From Rhodococcus sp. ABRD24 (GTDB taxonomy: Bacteria > Actinomycetota > Actinomycetes > Mycobacteriales > Mycobacteriaceae): a DNA stretch of 64,000 nucleotides. This document shows positions 18,085 through 26,103 of the stretch, in pieces; the first letter of the stretch is position 1, and each line of letters starts with the position of its first letter. The position numbers and the translations under genes are program-made. The stretch covers positions 3,410,001 to 3,474,000 of the forward strand of contig NZ_CP035319.1 of NCBI RefSeq assembly GCF_004328705.1, given 5' to 3'. The notes under the pieces were generated by a model that saw only the letters and a program-made list of their open reading frames with translations, was not told the DNA's origin and ran no database searches.

Positions 18085-19005
18085 CTACCCGCTCTCGGAT
18101 GCCCTTTCGGTTCGATCCTGAACCGGGAGGGCATCCGCCGTTTCGGCCCGCGCTCCCCGGCTGATCAGCCAGCCGACGGCTGCGGCGGCGGGGAACATCA
18201 CGACGCCGTACACGGCCGCAGGGATCGCGAGGTCGACACTGTCGAGGACGCTGATCGCAATCGCGATGGCCAGCGTGCTGTTGTGCACCCCGATCTCCAT
18301 CGAGCAGGCGATCGCCTGCCGCCGATGGACTCCCAGCAGTTTCGGAACCCAGTAACCCAACCCGAGGCTGGCTAGGCAGAACATGGTCACGATCACGCCG
18401 ACGTCTGCGAGGTACGACGGCACGTTCTCCCGCTCCGCCGCGATGGTGCCGACGATCACCGCCACCAGCACGACGGCCGACGCGATCCGCACCGGCCGGT
18501 CCATTCGCCGCGCGAAGTCCTCGCGCCGCGCGCGGACCGCCATCCCGATCGCGACCGGGATGAGCACGATCGCGAACACCTGCAGGACCTTCGTGAACTG
18601 CAGGCCCATCGTTCCGCCGGTCTCTGCGGGGTCGAAATAGCCGAGGGCAAAGTTCGTGATGATCGGCAGCGTGACGACCGCGATCACCGAGTTCACTGCG
18701 GTAAGTGTGATGTTGAGGGCGACGTCGCCGCGGTAGAGATGGCTGAAGAGGTTCGCTGTGGTGCCGCCCGGCGACGCCGCGAGCACCATCATGCCGACCG
18801 CCAGCAGCGGCGGTAGATCGAACATCAGAACCAGGCCGAATGCGACTGCGGGCAGGATCAGCAGCTGACACGCCAGGGCGATGGTGACCACCTTGGGATG
18901 CCTTGCGACGCGGGCGAAGTCCGCCGATGTCAGCGAGAGCCCGAGCCCGAACATGATGATCGCCAATGCGGCCGGTAGGGCCACCGAGGTGAGAGCAGAG
19001 TCCAT
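18085..19005 (-). CDS. Bile acid:sodium symporter (BASS/SBF) family transporter
   Basis: A polytopic membrane protein of about 306 residues (ATG 19005; an upstream in-frame ATG at 19074 would add 23 polar residues) with around nine hydrophobic segments. Family hallmarks are present: LAASPGGTTANLFSHLYRGD near residue 80 and EIGVHNSTLAIAIA near 240, the two crossover regions that bind sodium and substrate in BASS carriers. Members import bile acids, keto acids or sulfated steroids. It is tail-to-tail with fadA6 at the edge of the HIP operon, so transport of a sterol breakdown acid such as HIP or a cholate derivative is an attractive but unproven idea. No KstR2 box lies upstream. Confidence 0.85.
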   Translation of the reverse strand: MDSALTSVALPAALAIIMFGLGLSLTSADFARVARHPKVVTIALACQLLILPAVAFGLVLMFDLPPLLAVGMMVLAASPGGTTANLFSHLYRGDVALNITLTAVNSVIAVVTLPIITNFALGYFDPAETGGTMGLQFTKVLQVFAIVLIPVAIGMAVRARREDFARRMDRPVRIASAVVLVAVIVGTIAAERENVPSYLADVGVIVTMFCLASLGLGYWVPKLLGVHRRQAIACSMEIGVHNSTLAIAIAISVLDSVDLAIPAAVYGVVMFPAAAAVGWLISRGARAETADALPVQDRTERASESG

Positions 19006-19197
19006 GTCGATGTTCGCCGTTCTTGTGTGCGGTGCAGCGGATGGGGCCAGGTGAGCGCACAGTAACGGCAGCACCCGGACCGTGTGGGCGATTCGACCGG
19101 ATCTGCTCAGCGCGAATCCGATTCGCTGCGGAGGATCAGCTGTTCGGGGCGTCTGCGACCTGGCTGGATTCGACCGTTCGCGGGCCGGGTGCAGCGG

Positions 19198-20604
19198 TCA
19201 GCGGTGGCGAACGGTGAGGTTGAACCCCACCGGCATGAGCGTCAGCCGTTCCTGTATCCGCAGCTGGTAGTCGGGATCGGCGGAGAAGTCGTACCTGCGC
19301 AGGATCGTCCCCAGTACGAGAAGGGCCTCGTGGATGGCGAATTGGCGGCCGATGCACGCACGTTCCCCCGTGCCGAACGGCTTGTAGATGTGCGCTGGAC
19401 GAGCCCGGACGCGTTCGGGCGTGAAGCGGTCCGGGTCGAAGAGTTCAGGATCGGCGCCCCACGCGGGGTCGCGGTGCAGCGACGGGATCAGCACCAGGAC
19501 CCAGTCTCCCGCCTTCATCGGGTAGCGATCCGCCAGCACGGTATCCGTGCGCGCTTCACGTGCATACGCCGGGGCGGTGGGCCACAGCCTCAGTGTCTCG
19601 TCGAGGACCCGACGGACGTACCGGAGTTTCGCGACCTTCTCGAACGGCGGTACCTCCTCGCCCCACACCTCGTCCACCTCTGCGCGCGCCTTCGCGAGTA
19701 CATCGGGATTCCGGGAAAGGTAGTGAAGTGCGAACGATAGTGCACCCGAAGTGGTTTCGTGTCCCGCGACGAGGAAGGTCACGACCTGGTGGCGGATGTT
19801 CACTTCGTCGAGTCGGTTGGGGTCGTTCTCGCGGGCGGCACGGAGCATGATCTCGAGCAGGTCTTCGTGACCTGGTCCGGACGCGTCGCGGCGGCTACGG
19901 ATCACCTCGTCGACCACTTCCGCGAGGTACGCGGTGTCGGCGGCGTTCTGCCGATCCGACTTGCGGTACAGGTACTTCCCCAGGCCCGGTACGTTCCGGA
20001 ACGTCCGCCATTGCGCATATGTGAGAGCCCGAACCATGGCCTCGACGAACGGGTGTGGCCTGGTGCGCTCGAACGAGTCGAAAGAGTAACTGAAGCCCGT
20101 ACGCGCGATGGTCTCGAGTGTCAGTTTCGTCATGTCGGCGGAAACGTCGACAGGGGTACCGCCGATCCGGCTGTCCCAGTGCGCGGTGAGCTCGCCGGCG
20201 ACGCCGACCATGATGTCGTGGTAGGAGCGCATTGCTGACTGGGTGAACGCCGGACGCAGTAAGTTGTGCGCCTTGCCCCAGTTCGGTTCGTCGTTGTAAG
20301 CAGTGAACAGCCCGTCGCCGCCGATGCCGCGCAGTTCCGCGATTCCGGGGGCGACGTTCTTTGCGAAACGCGACTCGTCGGACAGCTCGGCCACCATGCC
20401 GGGGTCCGAGACGAATACGAAGCGGTGCCCGAGTGCGTTGCGTTCGAAGATCGGACCGAGTTGCCGGCCCAGCCGCATCGAATCCTGTACCGGGGTATGC
20501 AGTGAGACGCCCAGTACGTCGCCGAGGATCGGGAGCCGCCGGGGTGGATGGGGAACGGTTGCCGTGGCGGCGGTGCTCTTGTGCAGGTTCTCTGAGACGT
20601 GCAT
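19198..20604 (-). CDS. Cytochrome P450, CYP102-like haem domain without reductase
   Basis: The 468-residue P450 differs from the CYP142 and CYP125 type: it resembles the haem domain of P450 BM3 (CYP102A1), especially PFGTGERACIGRQFAIHEAL near 400-420, followed by LVLGTILRRYDF and a closing KETLTLMP-like segment (QERLTLMPVGF). Other motifs are VAGHETTSG (I helix) near 272 and DETLRLWP (ExxR) near 328. BM3 enzymes are fused to an FAD/FMN reductase; here translation stops right after the haem domain, so an external redox partner is needed. Members usually hydroxylate fatty acids. The ATG at 20604 begins MHVSEN; the frame is open far upstream but without P450-like sequence. Confidence 0.87.
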   Translation of the reverse strand: MHVSENLHKSTAATATVPHPPRRLPILGDVLGVSLHTPVQDSMRLGRQLGPIFERNALGHRFVFVSDPGMVAELSDESRFAKNVAPGIAELRGIGGDGLFTAYNDEPNWGKAHNLLRPAFTQSAMRSYHDIMVGVAGELTAHWDSRIGGTPVDVSADMTKLTLETIARTGFSYSFDSFERTRPHPFVEAMVRALTYAQWRTFRNVPGLGKYLYRKSDRQNAADTAYLAEVVDEVIRSRRDASGPGHEDLLEIMLRAARENDPNRLDEVNIRHQVVTFLVAGHETTSGALSFALHYLSRNPDVLAKARAEVDEVWGEEVPPFEKVAKLRYVRRVLDETLRLWPTAPAYAREARTDTVLADRYPMKAGDWVLVLIPSLHRDPAWGADPELFDPDRFTPERVRARPAHIYKPFGTGERACIGRQFAIHEALLVLGTILRRYDFSADPDYQLRIQERLTLMPVGFNLTVRHR

Positions 20605-20707
20605 CGTGCCCCCGAATTGCTGTCCAGTGTCTGATACCGAAAGTACGCGATATCTCCGGTATGTGAGCGCGTTTCGGGCGCGTCGAAGCAGGACTACCGT
20701 TCGAGGC

Positions 20708-20992
20708 ATGTGCCGAAACATCACCGAGCTGCGCGGGCTCGAACCGGCTGCCACTCCCGAGGAGATCGAGGCCGCGGCCCGGCAGTACGTCCGCAAGGTC
20801 AGCGGGATACAGAAGCTGTCCGACGCCAACCGAGACGCGTTCGAGAAGGCCGTCGAGGAGGTCACGGCGACCACGGCCGAGCTACTCGCGGCGCTCCCGC
20901 CCCGTAGGCAGCCACCGGCCACGGTGCCGCCGCTTCGACGCCCCGAGGTCCGGGCTCGGATCGCGGCGAAGGAGGCGGCGCCGAGTTCCTGA
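20708..20992 (+). CDS. DUF2277 family protein
   Basis: A small 94-residue protein beginning MCRNITELRGLEPAATPEEI, the characteristic opening of the DUF2277 family (usually MCRNI...L...F/LEPPAT). The conserved middle part with YVRKVSG and FEKAVEEV follows near 28-54; the C-terminal 30 residues are Pro/Arg-rich and variable. No function is known for the family; its fixed N-terminal Cys-Arg-Asn is notable. It is divergent from the CYP102-like P450, with 103 bp between starts, so they may share a promoter region. It is not linked to sterol genes by any visible operator. Confidence 0.85.
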   Translation: MCRNITELRGLEPAATPEEIEAAARQYVRKVSGIQKLSDANRDAFEKAVEEVTATTAELLAALPPRRQPPATVPPLRRPEVRARIAAKEAAPSS

Positions 20993-21355
20993 CCGCTCCC
21001 AGGCCCCACCGCGGGCGCGCTGGGACCGCCCGCCGCTTCTGTATTATTTCCACGTACAAAGGGTCGATCCGGGGGTGAGGATCGGCGGGGGAGGATCTTC
21101 GCGAGGGGGCGGCATTGTTTGCCGGGGGGATGGTCGGGCACGCACGTGCCCGCTGCCGGGTATGGGCATGTACTGCCTCCGGCGCCCCCGTACTCCCACA
21201 CCTTCTCTGCCCCCACGAACATGCGGGGTCTGTGCTCATCACCTTCTTCCGATGTGCCGCTCTTCCGGTCCGGATCTCTCGCGATCTCTCCATTCAGGAC
21301 GGGTCCCTCCGGCCTGAATCACCGAAAGCCTGAATCACCGAAGGGAAGTGGATTG
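20993..21355. other. 363-bp intergenic region upstream of the secreted-protein cassette
   Basis: No gene or RNA recognised. It has a G-rich stretch (about 21070-21130) and, just before the next start, a 16-bp tandem direct repeat (21312-21343, unit GCCTGAATCACCGAAA) followed by a GAAGGGA ribosome-binding site. It probably holds the promoter of the 21356-24167 cassette; the tandem repeat could be a regulator site or a slippage product. Confidence 0.5.
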
Positions 21356-22507
21356 ATGGGTAAGCACCGCAAGAGCCGGGCGCGGGCCATCGCGCGGGCC
21401 GCGTTGGTTCCGTCGGCGGCTGTCGCAGTGATCGCCGCGGCCACAGGCACGGCGTCGGCTGCTCCGAACGAGCTTCCGTCGCAGGGTGGCGTCACGTCTG
21501 CGCCGTCCCAGGGCGGCGTGACCTCGGCTCCGTCGACGCAGGGTGGCGTCACTTCGTCTCCCGCGCAGCCGGAACCGGTGTACTGGGTGGAGCCGCCGGC
21601 CCAGTATCAGAACATCGAGTACCAGCCGCTCGAGAACTACGACTACGACACCAACACCTACACCCAACCGCAGAACTACTACGTGGCCCCGATTCAGGTC
21701 CAGGATCTGCACCTGCCGACCCATGTCGACCCGACGGCGCCGATCATCGCCCCGCGTAACACGTTGCGTCTCGGCGACTTCCTCATCGCGCAGCCGAACT
21801 GGTTCACTGACGGAGATCTCGCGCGAACCAACAACACCTCGGCGATCATCGAGGCCGAGGTCGCTACGTTCTGGCGGTCGATCGGCGTCGAGACCCCGCG
21901 TGCGAACCGTCTCGCGGCAGCGCAGATCGGCGGCGGAGCGACCGGTGCGGTCGGGGGTGCAGCGTTGGTTGGGGTTCCGGCCGCACTGGCCGGCGGAACG
22001 GTCGGTGGAATCGTGGGCGCGCAGATCGGTACGATCATTCCGCTGCCGTTCGTGATTCCCGGCCTTCCCGTCGTGACAAGCGGAGTAGCCGGTACCGCGA
22101 TCGGGGCGGCGGTCGCGGGCATCCCGGCAGCCGCTGTCGGTGCCGTCGGAGGCGCCGGATTCGGCATCATCACCGGCACCGCGTTCGGCGCTGGTGACCT
22201 GGGCGAACCGCGGGAGATCACGGTCCCCGACATCGACGAGCCTGCAGTGACTGCCCAGACGCAGAACACCCTCGCCGAGTGGGATAGCACGCCTGTTGGA
22301 GCGGTGGCCGCGTCCGCAATCCGCGACGTTGTCGCGGCGGCACCCGGAATCGACCAGCAGGCCCGCGATTTCGTCGCGGCACAGCCGGGCGGCGAGCAGG
22401 TGCTGAACGAGGTTGATGCCGGTCTGGCGACGTTTTTCACAGACTCGTCCCTCGGTGTCGCATCGAGCATGATCAGCGAAGCCGTCGGGGCCGGCATCCA
22501 AGCTTGA
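21356..22507 (+). CDS. Secreted alanine/glycine-rich protein with QGGVTSAPS repeats
   Basis: The 383-residue product has a twin-basic signal peptide (MGKHRKSRARAIARAALVP...ASA, cleavage near residue 36). Three near-perfect repeats QGGVTSAPS follow (about 43-70), then a Tyr/Asn-rich stretch and a domain with FLIAQPNWFTDGDLARTN. Residues about 185-282 are an unbroken Gly/Ala/Val/Ile stretch with GxxxG spacing (GGTVGGIVGAQIG, AIGAAVAG), resembling glycine-zipper membrane-inserting segments. No enzyme motif is seen. Similar Rhodococcus and Nocardia proteins are, from memory, annotated only as insoluble-domain proteins. It is first of three co-directional genes (gap 53 bp). A surface-associated or envelope-inserted role is inferred. 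ATG 21356 has a good GAAGGGA site. Confidence 0.7.
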   Translation: MGKHRKSRARAIARAALVPSAAVAVIAAATGTASAAPNELPSQGGVTSAPSQGGVTSAPSTQGGVTSSPAQPEPVYWVEPPAQYQNIEYQPLENYDYDTNTYTQPQNYYVAPIQVQDLHLPTHVDPTAPIIAPRNTLRLGDFLIAQPNWFTDGDLARTNNTSAIIEAEVATFWRSIGVETPRANRLAAAQIGGGATGAVGGAALVGVPAALAGGTVGGIVGAQIGTIIPLPFVIPGLPVVTSGVAGTAIGAAVAGIPAAAVGAVGGAGFGIITGTAFGAGDLGEPREITVPDIDEPAVTAQTQNTLAEWDSTPVGAVAASAIRDVVAAAPGIDQQARDFVAAQPGGEQVLNEVDAGLATFFTDSSLGVASSMISEAVGAGIQA

Positions 22508-22560
22508 GTCACGGGTGGGGCGGTTCGTATCCGCCCCACCCGCCCTACCTCGGAGGAACT

Positions 22561-23394
22561 ATGGCGGCGGACAACCGGACGGAGAACGCGCTCTTCCCGG
22601 ACGTGCCCGAGCATTACGGACCGAACGCGGACTCCGGCAACCGGGGGGATGTTACTGCATCGATCGGGAGCGACAGCCCCGTATCGGACCTGGCCCCTCG
22701 ATCAGACGCGGGGGTGGGGCCCGCGGCGATTCCGGATCCGCCGGTTCTGGATCTGCCTGTGCAGCCTGGGCAATCGACGGAGTTCGGACAGTTGCCGAAG
22801 TGGCTGGTGACCACGGACTCTCCGTCATCGGCAGAGAAGCCTTCCGGCAGAGGGAAGCACCTCCTGATAGGCAGTGCTGCGGCCTCGCTCGTGGCTATTG
22901 CGACGGCCGCAACAGTTCTGGTGTGGGGCGGAACCGACCGTGAAACCGCAGGTGCGGCCAACGCTGCGCCCAGTCCCGCGGTCGCACCTCCGGGCGAGGC
23001 AGTGGTCGCCGAGTCGCCGGCGGCCACGTCCGTGTGGTGCGCGGATTCCTTCGCAGACGGCCGCAGCGTCGGTCGAGGGTCCGGGAGCATTGCCGACGGG
23101 CCCGGGGTGATCAGGGCGTTCGACCACGCGTACTACGTCGAACGGGACGGCGGCCGAGTTGCGTCGCTCATGGTCGCGCCCAATCCCGTTCCGGAGATCC
23201 AGAAGTGGATCGACGAGGTTCCACTCGGTACGGAGCACTGCGTCACCATCACCGCCACCCCGGAGCCGAACGTCTACACGGTCGATCTTGGGTTGCGAAT
23301 GCCAGCGGGATCGGAAGGCGTTATCCGTCAACGCATCACGGTGGCACCCGCGCCGACGGGCTTCAGGATCGCAAAGGTGGAGGATCTGCGATGA
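22561..23394 (+). CDS. Single-pass membrane protein of unknown function
   Basis: The 277-residue protein has an acidic/proline-rich N-terminal region (1-99), one transmembrane helix (about 100-122, LLIGSAAASLVAIATAATVLV) and an outside domain of about 150 residues. The outside domain has a Cys at about 160 and another at about 227 that could pair, plus the segment DHAYYVERDGGRVASLMVAP. Topology is predicted N-in/C-out. A strong CGGAGGAA site precedes the ATG, and its stop overlaps the next gene by ATGA. No family is recognised. Its place between a secreted glycine-rich protein and a ParA-like protein suggests one envelope-associated function, possibly a sensor or secretion accessory; this is inference. 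Confidence 0.72.
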   Translation: MAADNRTENALFPDVPEHYGPNADSGNRGDVTASIGSDSPVSDLAPRSDAGVGPAAIPDPPVLDLPVQPGQSTEFGQLPKWLVTTDSPSSAEKPSGRGKHLLIGSAAASLVAIATAATVLVWGGTDRETAGAANAAPSPAVAPPGEAVVAESPAATSVWCADSFADGRSVGRGSGSIADGPGVIRAFDHAYYVERDGGRVASLMVAPNPVPEIQKWIDEVPLGTEHCVTITATPEPNVYTVDLGLRMPAGSEGVIRQRITVAPAPTGFRIAKVEDLR

Positions 23395-24167
23395 GCAACG
23401 TTGTCTCGCTGCGCCGCACGCCCAAGGTGCCGGAGCCCACACGGGTGTCTGCGATGGTGGTCGCGGGTTCGGGCGGCGCAGCGACAACCACGACGGCGTA
23501 CGGACTGGCGACGGCACTGCGTTTGGGAACCGGGCAGGATGTGTCTGCCATTGATGCGACCAGTGACGGCGGAAACCTGCTCGCGCGCACTGGTGTCGAC
23601 GCCATCGACTCGGCCCGGTCGATCCGGCAGTTCGAATCGCGCATGGCGCTCACGTCGGCCGGTGTGGTGGTGGTCGGTGGCGGCAACGCGCAGGCGGTCG
23701 ACCCCGCGATAGTCGACGAACTGTTTGCCGCGCGCCACAGTGCGCGGGTTCACGATGTCGGTACCGCGCTGCGCTCTCCACGCCTGGCTCCGCTGATTCG
23801 GTCCGGCGCCGCATTGGTGGTGGTTGCACCCGCGCGCTCCGAGCCGCTGAGTCGCATGCGGGACGCGCTGACCTGGGTGATGAACACCTACGGCGCCCAT
23901 GTGCTCGGCGAGATGATCGTCGTCCTCTCGCACCAGATGCCGGCGGGGCCGATGGACCTGGGGCCGATCCGGGACGCGTTGTCACCGCGCCTCGCCGGAT
24001 TCGTCGAGGTCCCGTTCGACGCGGCCCTCGCGCAGCCCGGGGTGCTCGACCACCGTCGGCTCGCACCGGCCACCCTCGACGCCTGGACCGATGCCCTCGA
24101 CGCGCTCGGCGGACTGTTCTCCCGGCCGCAGCAGGAGGCGTCGTCGGCCAGCGAGGAGCTCGCTTGA
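23391..24167 (+). CDS. ParA/MinD-like protein with degenerate P-loop
   Basis: The 258-residue protein has the order of a ParA/MinD fold: beta strand SAMVVAGSGGAATTTTAYGLA near 20-40 in the deviant Walker A position, GVVVVGGG near 92, LVVVAPARSEPLSRMRDAL near 152, and a closing FVEVPFDAALAQPGVLDHRRLAPATLDAW typical of actinobacterial MinD-like proteins of ESX and related loci. The Walker A lysines are missing (GGAATTT where KGGxGKTT is expected), so ATP hydrolysis is doubtful. Its ATG overlaps the upstream stop. It may be a non-hydrolysing scaffold for the membrane protein upstream. A hairpin follows 11 bp after the stop. Confidence 0.72.
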   Translation: MSNVVSLRRTPKVPEPTRVSAMVVAGSGGAATTTTAYGLATALRLGTGQDVSAIDATSDGGNLLARTGVDAIDSARSIRQFESRMALTSAGVVVVGGGNAQAVDPAIVDELFAARHSARVHDVGTALRSPRLAPLIRSGAALVVVAPARSEPLSRMRDALTWVMNTYGAHVLGEMIVVLSHQMPAGPMDLGPIRDALSPRLAGFVEVPFDAALAQPGVLDHRRLAPATLDAWTDALDALGGLFSRPQQEASSASEELA

Positions 24168-24177
24168 ACGGACGCAG

Positions 24178-24212
24178 GGACCCTTCACGCGCTGGCGGCG
24201 CATGAAGGGTCC
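24178..24212. terminator. Dispersed inverted-repeat hairpin, copy 1
   Basis: Fifteen-bp arms (24178-24192 and 24198-24212, one mismatch) built on GGACCCTTCACGCGC, with a 5-nt loop, lie between the convergent ParA-like gene and ipdC. A near-identical element occurs at 42287-42333, so this is a repeated element probably serving as a bidirectional terminator. Confidence 0.7.
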
Positions 24213-24238
24213 ATTCAGCTGGAAACCGGAGCGAGCGG

Positions 24239-25333
24239 TCAGGCCCTGAGGGCTCCGAGCGCATCGATCCGTGCCGCGGCGTCGGCCATGATCCGGTCGA
24301 TCAGTTCCTGGCAGCTGGGCAGGTCGTCGATCATGCCGACCACCTGACCCGACGCCAGCACGCCTGCCTCGGTGTCGCCGTCGACCAGTCCGGCCTTGAG
24401 CAGCATCGGGGTGTTGGCGTTCATGACGATCTGCAGCCACGTCTTGTCGGTGTTCTTGCGCATCGCCAGCCCCTCCTTGAGGAGAGTCGGCCACGAGTTG
24501 CCGGTCATCTTCCTGACCTTCGGCGCGTTCTTGGCTGCCGCGACGAGTCCCCTGATGTAGCTGGACTTCTCGAGGCTGTTCACCAGGTCCGTGTTGAGCA
24601 CGCGGTGCGGCATGCCGTCGACCTTGACCGACACGGTGGTATCCGTCAGACCACGCTTGAGGTACTCCTGCTTGACCGAGTCCGGCACCGCCGAATCGCT
24701 GGTGAGCAGGAAACGGGTGCCCATCGCGACACCTGCAGCCCCGTAGGACAGCGCCGCGGCCAGGCCGCGACCGTCGAAGAAGCCGCCGCCGGCGATCACC
24801 GGGATGTCGACCGCATCGAGCACGGACGGTAGCAACAGCGTCGTCGCGACGCCACCGGTGTGGCCGCCGCCCTCGCCGCCCTGCACGACCACCGCGTCGG
24901 CGCCCCACGAGGCGACCTTCACGGCGTGCTTGGCGGCCCCGATCGACGGAACCACGACGATCCCGTTGTCCTTGAGTTTGGCGATCAGATCCTTCTTGGG
25001 CGCCAACGCGAACGACGCGACCTTGACACCCTCGCGGATCAGCAGGTCGCACCGCTTCGAGGCGTCCGACGCGTCGGCGCGCATGTTGACGCCGAACGGC
25101 TTGGTCGTGAGCTGCTTGGTCTTACGAATCGCCGCCTCGAGCTCCTCGTACGTCATCGTCGCCGAGGCGAGGATGCCGAGGCCGCCTGCGTTGCAGGTGG
25201 CCGCGGTCAGGCGCGGGCCGGACACCCAGCCCATGCCCGTCTGCACGATTGGATGCTCGACGCCCACCAGTTCGGTGAACGGTGTTTTCAGCACCTGCTT
25301 CGATCCCCCGTCGCTTCGCTCGCCCGAACTCAC
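24239..25333 (-). CDS. ipdC: IpdC, flavin-dependent HIP-pathway oxidoreductase (nitronate monooxygenase fold)
   Basis: A 364-residue TIM-barrel flavoprotein of the nitronate monooxygenase/2-nitropropane dioxygenase family: VEHPIVQTGMGWVSGPRLTA near 24-43, the FMN phosphate site GGEGGGHTGG near 152 and IAGGGFFDGRGLAAALSYGA near 183-202. In the HIP operon after ipdAB this fold is IpdC (Rv3553), a CoA-thioester-specific reductase/dehydrogenase acting on the HIC-CoA-type ring intermediate before EchA20. ATG 25333 gives MSSGERSDGG; the stop of ipdB overlaps its start by ATGA. It is the last gene of the leftward echA20-ipdA-ipdB-ipdC operon, followed by a hairpin. Confidence 0.9.
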   Translation of the reverse strand: MSSGERSDGGSKQVLKTPFTELVGVEHPIVQTGMGWVSGPRLTAATCNAGGLGILASATMTYEELEAAIRKTKQLTTKPFGVNMRADASDASKRCDLLIREGVKVASFALAPKKDLIAKLKDNGIVVVPSIGAAKHAVKVASWGADAVVVQGGEGGGHTGGVATTLLLPSVLDAVDIPVIAGGGFFDGRGLAAALSYGAAGVAMGTRFLLTSDSAVPDSVKQEYLKRGLTDTTVSVKVDGMPHRVLNTDLVNSLEKSSYIRGLVAAAKNAPKVRKMTGNSWPTLLKEGLAMRKNTDKTWLQIVMNANTPMLLKAGLVDGDTEAGVLASGQVVGMIDDLPSCQELIDRIMADAAARIDALGALRA

Positions 25334-26103
25334 GCCGAGACCTCGCGGTCACGCAGGTTGCGCGGATCCAGGACCTCGCGGATGATCCGCAGCTCCTCGG
25401 CGGTGGGCTCGCGGGTGATGCCCGCCGTGTCCAGGCCCGCGACCTCGAAGGAGGTGTTCGCGGCGACGTCCTCGGCCGAGACGCCGGGGTGCAGGGTCAG
25501 CGCTCGCAGAGTGTGGCCCGGGCCGCCGAAGTCGAAGGAACCGAGGTTGGTGACCACGCGGTGCAGGTGCAGGAAGCGGAAGGCCGGGTCGCCTTCCTCG
25601 AACTGGTCGTAGCCGACGCCAGAGACGACGTCGACCTTGTCGACGAAGACGCGCGAGGAGTGCTTGCCCACCCAGTAGCTGGTGGCGTGGTTGATCGTAT
25701 TGCCCGGGGCGCCGCGCACACCGAACATCTGACGGGTCGGCTGCTGCAGCGGGCCGAACGCCGAGAGGTTCTGGTTGCCGTGCTTGTCGATCTGGTTGGC
25801 GCCCATGACGACGTGGCGACGCCCACCGGCGACGACGTCGAACACCTTGCGGAACGGCATCCAGCCCTCGACGGCGCCCTTCTGACCGACGCCGGGGGTG
25901 TCCGCGAAGATCAGCGCCTCACCGTCGGTGATGAGCAGATCCGGCTCGGAGGTCAGGCGAGCCAGACGGGCGCCGATGAGCGGCAGCGTCGCCATCGGGC
26001 TGGCCATGATTTCGCCTGCACCGGAGAAGATCTCAGCGCACGCGATCGCGCAGTACTCGGCGCGGGTCACAGTGTGGGTGTCGGTGCTTTCCGTGGAGGT
26101 CAT
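25330..26103 (-). CDS. ipdB: IpdB, beta subunit of COCHEA-CoA hydrolase
   Basis: The 257-residue protein belongs to the class-I CoA-transferase superfamily, beta type. Visible blocks: GAGEIMASPMATLPLIGARL near 28-47, DLLITDGEALIF near 55, and VVMGANQIDKHGNQNLSAFG near 98-117. IpdA and IpdB form a heterotetramer that uses this fold to hydrolyse the last carbocyclic ring (COCHEA-CoA) in steroid degradation, not to transfer CoA. Upstream the frame is open, but the ATG at 26103 overlaps the ipdA stop (ATGA), deciding the start. Order echA20-ipdA-ipdB-ipdC matches M. tuberculosis Rv3550-Rv3553. Confidence 0.92.
   Translation of the reverse strand: MTSTESTDTHTVTRAEYCAIACAEIFSGAGEIMASPMATLPLIGARLARLTSEPDLLITDGEALIFADTPGVGQKGAVEGWMPFRKVFDVVAGGRRHVVMGANQIDKHGNQNLSAFGPLQQPTRQMFGVRGAPGNTINHATSYWVGKHSSRVFVDKVDVVSGVGYDQFEEGDPAFRFLHLHRVVTNLGSFDFGGPGHTLRALTLHPGVSAEDVAANTSFEVAGLDTAGITREPTAEELRIIREVLDPRNLRDREVSA

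Noticed and set aside
19198..21222. Extended P450 start giving 674 residues
   Set aside because: Residues before MHVSEN at 20604 show no P450 or signal features, and that stretch overlaps the DUF2277 gene on the other strand.
24178..24212. Reading the repeated hairpins as insertion-sequence ends
   Set aside because: The arms face each other across 5 nt with no gene between, and no target duplication is visible; a palindromic repeat or terminator fits better.
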